A DNA stretch of 15,716 nt from JAVVEW01 sp032251045 (GTDB taxonomy: Bacteria; Pseudomonadota; Gammaproteobacteria; Methylococcales; Methylomonadaceae), in the NCBI GenBank assembly GCA_032251045.1, contig JAVVEW010000059.1, positions 1-15,716 of the forward strand, given 5' to 3'. Position 1 is the first letter of the stretch. Each line of letters starts with the position of its first letter. The notes beneath the pieces were generated by a model. The model did no database searches. It had not been told where the DNA came from and saw nothing but the letters and a program-made list of their open reading frames with translations. The position numbers and the translations under genes are program-made. Below, in pieces: positions 1 through 6,964 of the stretch.

Positions 1-43
1 GTGGATTTTTTTGGGGTTTTTGGCCTGGCAGGAGGTTTGCAGC

Positions 44-167
44 AATCCCCCCTGCCCCCCTTTGTTAAGGGGGGTGTCAGTGGACTTTGTTAAGGGGAGT
101 AAGCTCCCCTTTCTCAAAGGAGGGTAACAAAGCTCCCCCCTTTTGCAAAGGGGGGTTGGGGGGGATT
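44..167. repeat. GC-hairpin repeat element (MITE-like), complete copy
   Basis: The ends are imperfect inverted repeats: AATCCCCCC-TG-CCCCCC at 44-60 matches the complement of GGGGGGTTGGGGGGGATT at 150-167. Inside are several CCCC(T)TT...AA(A)GGGG stem units. One is a perfect 8-bp stem (55-62 with 67-74), one an imperfect stem (104-112 with 116-124), and one a perfect 9-bp stem with a 3-base loop (135-143 with 147-155). There is also a half unit, CTTTGTTAAGGGG, at 85-97. No transposase ORF is present and I see no clear target duplication. The layout fits a non-autonomous intergenic repeat. It lies just downstream of the carotenoid operon and could act as a transcription block in either direction. 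Related copies lie at about 15383-15469 and 12780-12813. Bases 1-43 show nothing I can assign. Confidence 0.75.
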
Positions 168-216
168 TTTTCAGGCTGTGAACGGTTACGCTTAAGACTT
201 GTTTGAGCAAGCAGGC

Positions 217-1728
217 TTAGGCCGGTGCGCGCCCTAAATCAGCCAGAATCTTGTCGCGCACCAATTGCCCGGACAAGGTCACCATGGGCATACCGCCCCC
301 CGGATTGACACTGCCGCCGACAAAATACAGATTGCGCACTGTGTTGCTGCGTTGTGGCGCTTTGAAGCCTAAATTGCGCTTGCGGTCAGACACCACGCCA
401 TAAATCGACCCCTGATTGGAGTAATACCGGCTTTCAATATCGTGCGGCGTCCAACATTCTTCAACCACGATATGCTGACGCAGATCGGTCAGCCCCATGC
501 GCTCCAGCTTGATTAACACACGCTCGCGAAACGCCTGGTAATCCTGTTCGGTCAAGGGCTGGTCTGGATTCAAATGGGGAATATGCGGCAACACCTTGAT
601 TACTTCACAGCCTGACGGCGCCTGCGCCGGGTCGGTCTTGCAGGGCGCGACTAAGTAAATGGTCGGGTCAGCAGACAACCGGTCACTATGAAACACAGCA
701 TCAAAATGCTGGCGCGGCTGCTGTGAATAGAAAAAATTATGGTGCGCTAATGGTTCATAATGACGGTTAACACCTAAATGCAGCACCAGCCCGGAACAAC
801 TGGGCGCGAAACGACGCATGACCTCCAGCTCGGCAGGCGGGCTGTTCAAAAGACGCTGCATGGCCGGAATCACTTCCATGTTAGACACCACAATATCCGC
901 AGGCAACACCGCGCCATCGTCAAGTTCAACCGCCTCGGCACGGCCCTCTCGGTGACGAATCGCGGTCACTTCACTGTTCAGGCGTACCGTCACGCCCAGC
1001 TCGCCCGCCAACCGCTCAAGGGCGCGAGCGAGGTTATACATGCCGCCTTCGACATACCATAAGCCATAGGCGAATTGAATGTACGGTAACTGATTCAGCA
1101 GCGCCGGTGCGTCATAGGGTGAGGAACCGACATATTTGATAAAGTAGTTGAGAATTTCAACCAGCTTCGGATGTTTAACATAACGACGCACGCCTTGATC
1201 GACACTGCGTAACACATCGAAGTCCTTGAGACTGCGCAAGGGGCCGTAGAACCCGACCAGCTCCCAGAAGCTATCCAGGCCTTGGGCAAAATAGCCGGCC
1301 TCGGTCGCCTTGCACAACCTTTGGGAATAGTCCAGAAAGCGCTGAAATTGTGCATCGACACCCGGCCCTAAGCGCTCTAATTGGGCGCGCATGGCCTTCG
1401 AGTCGGCGCATAAGTCAATTACCTCACCGTCTTCGAAAAAGTTGCGCCAATGTGGCTCGACCGGCGTCAGATGCAAATAATCTTCCATGCGCTTGCCAAC
1501 CCGGGTGAACAGCGCGGCAAAAACATGCGGCATGGTCAGAATCGACGGCCCTAAGTCAAAAGTAAAGCCCTCTTTCTCAAGTACATTCAGCTTGCCGCCA
1601 ACCTTATCGTTTTTGTCCAGCAAGGTCACGGCAAAACCTTCGCTGGCCAGTGAAATCGCCGCCGACAAGCCACCTAGACCGGCGCCGACCACCACCACCC
1701 GTTGCTGCATTTGTTTGCTTTCAGTCAT
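217..1728 (-). CDS. crtNb: CrtN-family carotenoid oxygenase, probable 4,4'-diapolycopene oxygenase (CrtNb/CrtP type)
   Basis: This is a 503-residue FAD-dependent carotenoid desaturase/oxidase family protein. The N-terminal dinucleotide-binding motif is GAGLGG (residues 15-20), with an acidic residue at D38 and VGGKL (43-47) after it. The C-terminal FAD motif reads GGSVNPGGGMPMV (471-483), where CrtN/CrtI desaturases usually have THPG. By gene order and by resemblance to the Methylomonas 16a CrtN2 protein as I recall it, the likely job is oxidising the terminal methyl groups of 4,4'-diapolycopene to aldehydes at the membrane. It is the last gene of the operon. Its ATG lies 1 bp after the ald stop codon, with a weak purine-rich AAGAG upstream inside ald, so translation is probably coupled. 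It could instead be a second desaturase; the oxygenase call rests on family and context. Confidence 0.83.
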   Translation of the reverse strand: MTESKQMQQRVVVVGAGLGGLSAAISLASEGFAVTLLDKNDKVGGKLNVLEKEGFTFDLGPSILTMPHVFAALFTRVGKRMEDYLHLTPVEPHWRNFFEDGEVIDLCADSKAMRAQLERLGPGVDAQFQRFLDYSQRLCKATEAGYFAQGLDSFWELVGFYGPLRSLKDFDVLRSVDQGVRRYVKHPKLVEILNYFIKYVGSSPYDAPALLNQLPYIQFAYGLWYVEGGMYNLARALERLAGELGVTVRLNSEVTAIRHREGRAEAVELDDGAVLPADIVVSNMEVIPAMQRLLNSPPAELEVMRRFAPSCSGLVLHLGVNRHYEPLAHHNFFYSQQPRQHFDAVFHSDRLSADPTIYLVAPCKTDPAQAPSGCEVIKVLPHIPHLNPDQPLTEQDYQAFRERVLIKLERMGLTDLRQHIVVEECWTPHDIESRYYSNQGSIYGVVSDRKRNLGFKAPQRSNTVRNLYFVGGSVNPGGGMPMVTLSGQLVRDKILADLGRAPA

Positions 1729-1729
1729 G

Positions 1730-3322
1730 TTATTCGCTCTTGATCCAGGGTAATTTCAGGCAGATATTGCGCCAGCGTTGGCGCCCGTCAAAACGTGCGT
1801 AGCGACGAAAGGCCATCAATGCCAGCTGGTTGCGCCGAATGCGCTGCCACCAGGGGCCGCTGCCATGCACGGTATCCAGATACCCTTTCAGTTCGGCATA
1901 GCGCCGCTCGCCATAAGGAAACCAATTAGGCTCTTGAGGATGCACGCCTGAACTGGTCAAGCCGGACACCGCACAGGTAAAACTGCGCAAACCTTCCGCG
2001 CCATGATAGCGACCGAAACCACTGTTTTTGACCCCGCCAAACGGCAAGCCCGGGTGGCCGATGTTTTTGATGACATCGTTAATCACCCAATTACCGGTCT
2101 GCAAACGCCCGGCGACACGCTGCGCCCGCGCCAGATCGCGGCTCCAGATGCTGGCATTGAGCCCATATTCCGTGGCATTCGCGCTGGCAATCGCGTCGTT
2201 TTCATCGGCAAAGGGCAATACCGCCAGCAACGGCCCGAAGCTTTCTTCGCGCAGAATACGCATGTCTGGCCGAACATTCCATAACACCACAGGTTGCACA
2301 TAATTGCCACGCCGCAACAACGGCCCCGAAACGCTTGCGCCCTTGGCTACCGCATCCTGATAATGCGCTTCGATGATGGCCAATTGCTTAGCAATCGTGA
2401 TGGCACCAAGTTCACCGGGCGGCGTGTGCCCTACCGACAAACCGGCTACGCCCTCGCACAGGCGGATGACAAAATCCTGATAACAGGACTGCTCCACCAG
2501 GCAACGCTCGATCGACACGCAAATCTGGCCACTGTTACTGAATGCGCCATACAGCGCAGCGGCACTGGCCCGTTCCAGATCGGCATCGGCAAACACCAGC
2601 ATCGGATCTTTGCCGCCGAGCTCCAGCAGCACCGGCACCGGATATTGCGCGGCACGCTGCATCACCGCCCGGCCCGCGGCGATACCGCCGGTGAAAAAAA
2701 CCAAATCCGGCCGTGCATCGACCAAGCCCATCCCCGCCTCAGCATCACCTATCACTTGTTGCACCAGATGATCCGGCAGCGCCAGCTGGCTGAATAGCTT
2801 TTGCAGCCAGTCGCCCACCGGAACACTGTGCTCGGAAACTTTGAACATAACGGCGTTGCCGGCAATCAACGCCGTCAGCACTGGCGTCAAAGTGAGTTGC
2901 CAGGGGTAGTTCCACGGCGTAATCACCGCCACCACGCCAAACGGACGCCGTTCAATGTGTGCGGCAGCGTCTGGAAAAGCAAACGGGGATGTCGCCACGC
3001 CACGCGGTGCCAATTGCGCGGCGGCATGGCGCTGATAATAAGCCAGCAGATCAAGACAGGGATAAATCTCCCCTAATAAGGCTTCACAAGGCACTTTGCC
3101 GGTGCAGGTCACCAGCACATCCACGAGCGGGTCCAGGTTTTCCAACAGCCAGCTTTTGATGGGCGCTAACCGCTTAAGGCGCTGCCGCACCGTCAATGCC
3201 TGCCAGTGTTCTGCGGCCTGTTGCGCCTGTTGCCGCTTGTTGGCAATGCTCGCTAAGGTATCAGCGTGATATTGCCCGATGACGGCACCGTCAATCGGTG
3301 AGGTTACGGCGAACGCGGTCAT
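1730..3322 (-). CDS. ald: Aldehyde dehydrogenase of the C30 carotenoid operon (diapolycopenal oxidation)
   Basis: A 530-residue NAD(P)-dependent aldehyde dehydrogenase. Visible family motifs are TPWNYPW (135-141), K161 in FKVSEHS, FTGG (210-213), ELGGKDP (234-240, general base E234), GQIC (265-268, nucleophile C268) and EESFGP (359-364). The 34-residue spacing from E234 to C268 matches the family. It starts with ATG in a 4-bp ATGA overlap with the crtN stop and ends 1 bp before crtNb, so the three genes are surely co-transcribed. Context and the Methylomonas precedent suggest it oxidises 4,4'-diapolycopene aldehydes to carboxylic acids. The last ~47 residues (484-530) form a basic, tryptophan-rich tail beyond the usual end of the fold, possibly for membrane contact with a lipid substrate. 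Not alanine dehydrogenase, which shares the symbol; the corresponding Methylomonas gene has, I believe, also been called crtNc. Confidence 0.85.
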   Translation of the reverse strand: MTAFAVTSPIDGAVIGQYHADTLASIANKRQQAQQAAEHWQALTVRQRLKRLAPIKSWLLENLDPLVDVLVTCTGKVPCEALLGEIYPCLDLLAYYQRHAAAQLAPRGVATSPFAFPDAAAHIERRPFGVVAVITPWNYPWQLTLTPVLTALIAGNAVMFKVSEHSVPVGDWLQKLFSQLALPDHLVQQVIGDAEAGMGLVDARPDLVFFTGGIAAGRAVMQRAAQYPVPVLLELGGKDPMLVFADADLERASAAALYGAFSNSGQICVSIERCLVEQSCYQDFVIRLCEGVAGLSVGHTPPGELGAITIAKQLAIIEAHYQDAVAKGASVSGPLLRRGNYVQPVVLWNVRPDMRILREESFGPLLAVLPFADENDAIASANATEYGLNASIWSRDLARAQRVAGRLQTGNWVINDVIKNIGHPGLPFGGVKNSGFGRYHGAEGLRSFTCAVSGLTSSGVHPQEPNWFPYGERRYAELKGYLDTVHGSGPWWQRIRRNQLALMAFRRYARFDGRQRWRNICLKLPWIKSE

Positions 3323-4860
3323 TCGCTCAAGCCGCGTTGTTGCAGCCAGTTGTCAATGGCAATATCGCCAAACTCGACACCATAGGTTTGACAAATCATC
3401 TTGGCGGAAATGCGTGCGGATTCGTAAATCGTTGGCAAGCCACTGCCTGGATGCGTACCGCCGCCGACCAGATAGCAATTTTGCAATTCCTGAAAACGGT
3501 TATGCGGACGCCAATACAACATTTGCCGGAAAGAATGCGCCAGACTGAATGTCGCCCCTTTGAACACCGCCTCATGCTGCTGCCAGTCCATGGGCGTGAT
3601 GATCTTTTCGCATTCAATGTGACCATCAAGGTTGGCAATACCTAGCCGCGCCGCCAACGCCGCCAGCGCCTGCTCGCGCACCTTTTGCCGATGCTCAGTC
3701 CAGTCGATACCACTGTCGTTATTGGGCATGGGCAGCAACATATACAACGCCGATTTACCCTCCGGGGCAAGGGTTGGGTCGGTTACCGAAGCATTTTGCA
3801 CATAGAAGGAAAAGTCATCGGTCAGCTTTTTATGCTGAAACACATTATCGACATGAGTACGGTAATCGTGCGCGAACACAATGGTGTGATGCGGCAAATC
3901 TATCTGGGTAGAAAGCCCCAGATAGAGCATGAATGTGGAACAGGAATAGTCCAGTTTAGCCAATTTTTCCGGGCGATAACGGCGCAGCACGCCCGGCTCG
4001 ACCAGCTCGCTCATGGCATGGGCAAAGTCGGCATTGATAATCACCGCATCGCCGGTGATCTCCTCGCCCTGTGCCAGCCGCACACCGGTTACCCGCCCCC
4101 GGTCAAGCATCAGTTTGCTCACAGCCTGCCCGGTCTTGACCTCGCCACCGGCTTCGTCAATCACCCGCGCCATGGCCGCGGCAATCTGATTCAGCCCGCC
4201 TTGTACGTGATAAATACCATAATCATGCTCAAGATAGGCCAACATGGTAAACAAGGCCGGACATTCCCAGGGCGACATGCCCAGGTATTTGGATTGAAAG
4301 GAAAACGCCAGGCGCATTTTTTCCTGCTGGAAATAACGCCCAAGGTTGCGAAATACGCTGTTCGGAAAACCCAGCCATGGCAGCGCACGCAGCAAGTCCC
4401 AAGATAAAAACGAACGGAGGGAGGAATAATCACGGGTAATGCAAGGATACAGGCGCTGGAAACGTTGCCGCTCCTGCTTGATAAATTGCTCATAACCGGC
4501 CGCGCCATCGCCAAACACCCGTTCCAGCTCGGCGCACATACGTTCCCGGTCATGATAAACCGCTAAAGCCCGGTCATCGTACTGCAACCGATACATCGGA
4601 TTAAGCGGCATGAAGGTCAGATAATCCTCGCTGCGCCGCCCGCATAATTCGAACATCTGATCCAGCACGCCTTTCATCAGCAGAAAAGTCGGCCCGGTAT
4701 CAAAACGAAAGCCCTTCATGGTGATCGGGCGATTGCGCCCACCGACTTCGGTGTTTTTGTCCAGCACGGTCACCTTAAAGCCTCGATGCGCCAGCAACAT
4801 GCCCGCACACAGACCGCCCGGCCCGGCACCTACAATAATGATGTGTTTTGTATCAGTCAT
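3319..4860 (-). CDS. crtN: 4,4'-diapophytoene desaturase (CrtN)
   Basis: A 513-residue FAD-dependent carotenoid desaturase, first gene of the crtN-ald-crtNb operon. Residues 7-16 give a beta strand plus GAGPGG, followed by D34 and VGGRNR. The C-terminus carries the family signature GGGTHPGSGLP (466-476), then an ESARISAK helix. It should introduce the successive double bases-conjugating desaturations that turn C30 diapophytoene into diaponeurosporene or diapolycopene. The frame is open up to an ATG at 4992, but I choose ATG 4860. That start puts GAGPGG at residue 11 as usual, and a sigma70-like promoter (4887-4914) lies between the two candidate starts. No clear Shine-Dalgarno precedes 4860. 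The stop overlaps the ald start (ATGA). No C30 synthase gene is adjacent, so diapophytoene supply must be encoded elsewhere. Confidence 0.87.
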   Translation of the reverse strand: MTDTKHIIIVGAGPGGLCAGMLLAHRGFKVTVLDKNTEVGGRNRPITMKGFRFDTGPTFLLMKGVLDQMFELCGRRSEDYLTFMPLNPMYRLQYDDRALAVYHDRERMCAELERVFGDGAAGYEQFIKQERQRFQRLYPCITRDYSSLRSFLSWDLLRALPWLGFPNSVFRNLGRYFQQEKMRLAFSFQSKYLGMSPWECPALFTMLAYLEHDYGIYHVQGGLNQIAAAMARVIDEAGGEVKTGQAVSKLMLDRGRVTGVRLAQGEEITGDAVIINADFAHAMSELVEPGVLRRYRPEKLAKLDYSCSTFMLYLGLSTQIDLPHHTIVFAHDYRTHVDNVFQHKKLTDDFSFYVQNASVTDPTLAPEGKSALYMLLPMPNNDSGIDWTEHRQKVREQALAALAARLGIANLDGHIECEKIITPMDWQQHEAVFKGATFSLAHSFRQMLYWRPHNRFQELQNCYLVGGGTHPGSGLPTIYESARISAKMICQTYGVEFGDIAIDNWLQQRGLSE

Positions 4861-4886
4861 ACATGCAGTGTTGGTAGAAAAGCTTA

Positions 4887-4914
4887 AGTATATCTGACAT
4901 GCGACTGTTGCAAA
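4887..4914 (-). promoter_or_regulatory. Candidate sigma70 promoter of the carotenoid operon
   Basis: Read on the minus strand, a TATACT -10 box (4887-4892, 5/6 to consensus) follows TTTGCA/TTGCAA (4908-4914) at 15-16 bp spacing. Transcription would start near 4880, leaving a leader of about 20 bases before the crtN ATG at 4860. The spacing is a little short, and the -35 matches only 4 of 6 positions. The rest of the 277-bp gap (4861-5137) holds a 6-bp stem, TCGCAG/CTGCGA, at 5060-5076 with no T-run, and nothing else I recognise. Confidence 0.5.
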
Positions 4915-5137
4915 GGCCGAGCAAGGCATTTCGGTGAAGTCATCAGCGATACCCGGCACAAGGTCAGGTGAACGCTGGGTTTGGTACCGCAACCCGGCCT
5001 ATGGGGCTATAAAATGACGTATCTTTAGGGTTGGCCGCGTGAACGGTTACCATCCCGAGTCGCAGCTGATCTGCGATGAGTATATCTTGACGGTGAATTT
5101 GATTATTTAGCGCCTTTGAACATCCGGGCGGCAGGTA

Positions 5138-6886
5138 TCAATACACGTCGCGAACATAACGCTTGTCTTTTTTCAGATTGTTGACATATTCAGCGGCTTG
5201 CTCAAAGGTCATACCGCCTTCGGTGGCAATGATTTCATGCAAGGCTTTATCGACATCTTTGGCCATGTGGTAAGCATCACCGCAGACAAAGAAATAGCCG
5301 CCCTGCTCCAGCCAGGCATAGAGTTCGGCGGCGTGTTCACGCATCCTATCCTGAACATAGATTTTTTCCGCCTGATCGCGGGAAAACGCCAAGTCCAGCC
5401 GCGTTAACAGACCGCTTTGCTGGAACGCTTCGATTTCTTCCCGATAGATAAAATCGGTGGCGGCGTTACGGTCGCCGAAGAACAGCCAGTTTTTGCCGGC
5501 CGCGCCCCGGTACTGACGTTCCTGCAAGAACGCCCGGAACGGTGCCAATCCGGTGCCGGGGCCGACCATAATCATCGGCACGTTGTTGTCTTCGGGAACT
5601 CTGAAGGTCTTGTTGGGCATGAAAAAGCAAGGGATAACCGTGTTTTCATCAGCCAGATCGGCCAGAAAGGTCGAGCAAACGCCCTTGTAGTGGCGGCCAT
5701 GACCCTGATAGCGGACGCTGGCCACGGTCAGATGCACGCGATCGGGGTGAACCTTGCCGCTGGAGGAAATCGAGTAAGCGCGGTGCTGCAAAGGCTTGAG
5801 CAAGGCGACGAATTCGGCGGCGGAAAATTCCATATCCGGGAAGGCAATAAGAAAATCCAGACTGTCCTTGCCCCACAGATAATCGGCCAGTTGCTTGGCG
5901 TCGCCTTGGGTGAGGACCGCATTCAGTGTCTGGTCACCGCCGCGCCGGGCGATTTCGTTCAGTAATTCTTTTGACGGTGTGCGAATTTCCAGCCGGTTTT
6001 GCAAGGCATCGCACAAGGGTATCAGTTCGCCCCCCAGGGTCACGTCTTCATCGCCCCGGCAACCCAGGGCATCGAGCATGGCCTTAACCAGCTCAGGGCC
6101 ATTGCTCGGAATCACCGCCAGGGCGTCTCCGGCTTCATAGCTCAGCCCCGAACCTTCAATAGTGATTTCGTAATGCCGGGTTTCCTTGCTGGAGTTGTCC
6201 GCCGTCAACAGACGGTTGACCGCCAGCCGCGCCGGATATGGATTTTTACGGTTGTATTTGGCTTTTTCCGGCGCTGGCGCATGGTTGACCATCACCGTGG
6301 CCGGGGCATGACCGGCGCCACCGTTGACCAGCGGGATGGTTTCGGCGATCCAGTTGGCGGCCGGTTCTTCAAAATCGACATCGCAATCGACCCGCTCGAA
6401 CACACGATTCGCGCCCAGTTCGGCCAGACGGTTATCCCAGTCGATACCGGCCTGACAGAATTGGTCGTAACTGGTATCGCCCAAGGACAACACGGCATAG
6501 TTCATAGCGCTCAGTTTAGGCGCGTCGTCGGCCTTGACTTGCTGCCAAAGCATTTCCGCGTTATCGGGCATTTCACCTTCGCCATAGGTACTGGTGACAA
6601 TCAACAGGTTTTCGATTCCGCAGAAAGCGGCCAGATCGATTTCATCCATGCCCAGCACTTTAGGCGCAAGGCCATGCGCTTTGGCGGCCTGGGCAGCATC
6701 ATGGGCAACCGATTCGGCATTGCCGGTCTGGCTACCGAACAGGATATGAACAATTTTTTGACCTTCGGTGGAAACGCTGCCGGCGTTTTGCATCATGTGG
6801 CTGTGCATACCGGCAAAAAAACCGGCCAGCCAGGCTTTTTGCGTTTCGCTGTAAGGCGCGTTGGAAGGAATTAAAGGTGTTTTCAT
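5138..6886 (-). CDS. cysJ: Sulfite reductase [NADPH] flavoprotein, alpha subunit
   Basis: A 582-residue diflavin reductase that passes electrons from NADPH through FAD and FMN to the sulfite reductase haemoprotein CysI in assimilatory sulfate reduction, in the cytoplasm. The flavodoxin domain has GSQTGNAES (51-59), STYGEGEMPDN (99-109) and LSLGDTSYDQFC (133-144). The ferredoxin-reductase-like FAD domain has RAYSISSS (369-376) and GVCSTFLADL (402-411). The NADPH domain has VGPGTGLAPFRAFLQER (441-457) and CGDA (535-538). It ends in RDVY like E. coli CysJ and has a similar length (599 in E. coli). I chose ATG 6886 over a GTG at 6937, which lies inside a hairpin. Neither start has a visible Shine-Dalgarno. 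gltB lies 78 bp upstream on the same strand. No cysI is adjacent. Another diflavin reductase role is possible but less likely. Confidence 0.9.
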   Translation of the reverse strand: MKTPLIPSNAPYSETQKAWLAGFFAGMHSHMMQNAGSVSTEGQKIVHILFGSQTGNAESVAHDAAQAAKAHGLAPKVLGMDEIDLAAFCGIENLLIVTSTYGEGEMPDNAEMLWQQVKADDAPKLSAMNYAVLSLGDTSYDQFCQAGIDWDNRLAELGANRVFERVDCDVDFEEPAANWIAETIPLVNGGAGHAPATVMVNHAPAPEKAKYNRKNPYPARLAVNRLLTADNSSKETRHYEITIEGSGLSYEAGDALAVIPSNGPELVKAMLDALGCRGDEDVTLGGELIPLCDALQNRLEIRTPSKELLNEIARRGGDQTLNAVLTQGDAKQLADYLWGKDSLDFLIAFPDMEFSAAEFVALLKPLQHRAYSISSSGKVHPDRVHLTVASVRYQGHGRHYKGVCSTFLADLADENTVIPCFFMPNKTFRVPEDNNVPMIMVGPGTGLAPFRAFLQERQYRGAAGKNWLFFGDRNAATDFIYREEIEAFQQSGLLTRLDLAFSRDQAEKIYVQDRMREHAAELYAWLEQGGYFFVCGDAYHMAKDVDKALHEIIATEGGMTFEQAAEYVNNLKKDKRYVRDVY

Positions 6887-6916
6887 CACAATCAGGGGGG
6901 CAGTTAAACACAACAG

Positions 6917-6941
6917 TCCGGTGCAGGCAGGCTGCACCGGA
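6917..6941 (-). terminator. Strong hairpin between gltB and cysJ, possible terminator
   Basis: There is a perfect 10-bp inverted repeat, TCCGGTGCAG (6917-6926) and CTGCACCGGA (6932-6941), with a 5-base loop. It lies 23 bp downstream of the gltB stop codon. On the minus strand the stem is followed by CTGTTGTGTTTAACT, which is moderately U-rich but not a clean U-tract. It may terminate gltB transcription partly, so that cysJ is read at a lower level, or it may mark an RNA processing point. No separate cysJ promoter is visible in the 30 bp that remain. Confidence 0.55.
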
Positions 6942-6964
6942 TCGGCGTTGACAAGAGGAGAAGG

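Noticed and set aside
44..167. CRISPR array
   Set aside because: The units are self-complementary GC hairpins with short irregular gaps, not equal repeats with unique spacers of constant length, and no cas genes are present.
189..222. Imperfect hairpin at the crtNb stop codon as a rho-independent terminator
   Set aside because: The pairing is imperfect, overlaps the stop codon and is not followed by a U-run on the minus strand. The repeat element beyond it is the better candidate for a transcription block.
3685..4407. A 240-codon plus-strand frame opposite crtN
   Set aside because: It is antisense to a clear desaturase gene, and its translation is histidine- and glutamine-rich shadow sequence with no motifs.
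5999..6874. A 291-codon plus-strand frame opposite cysJ
   Set aside because: CysJ motifs fill the other strand without a break. The opposite frame has no domain or start signal.
6887..6937. A longer CysJ starting at GTG 6937
   Set aside because: The extension is encoded by the hairpin region, has no ribosome site, and is not needed for the flavodoxin domain.
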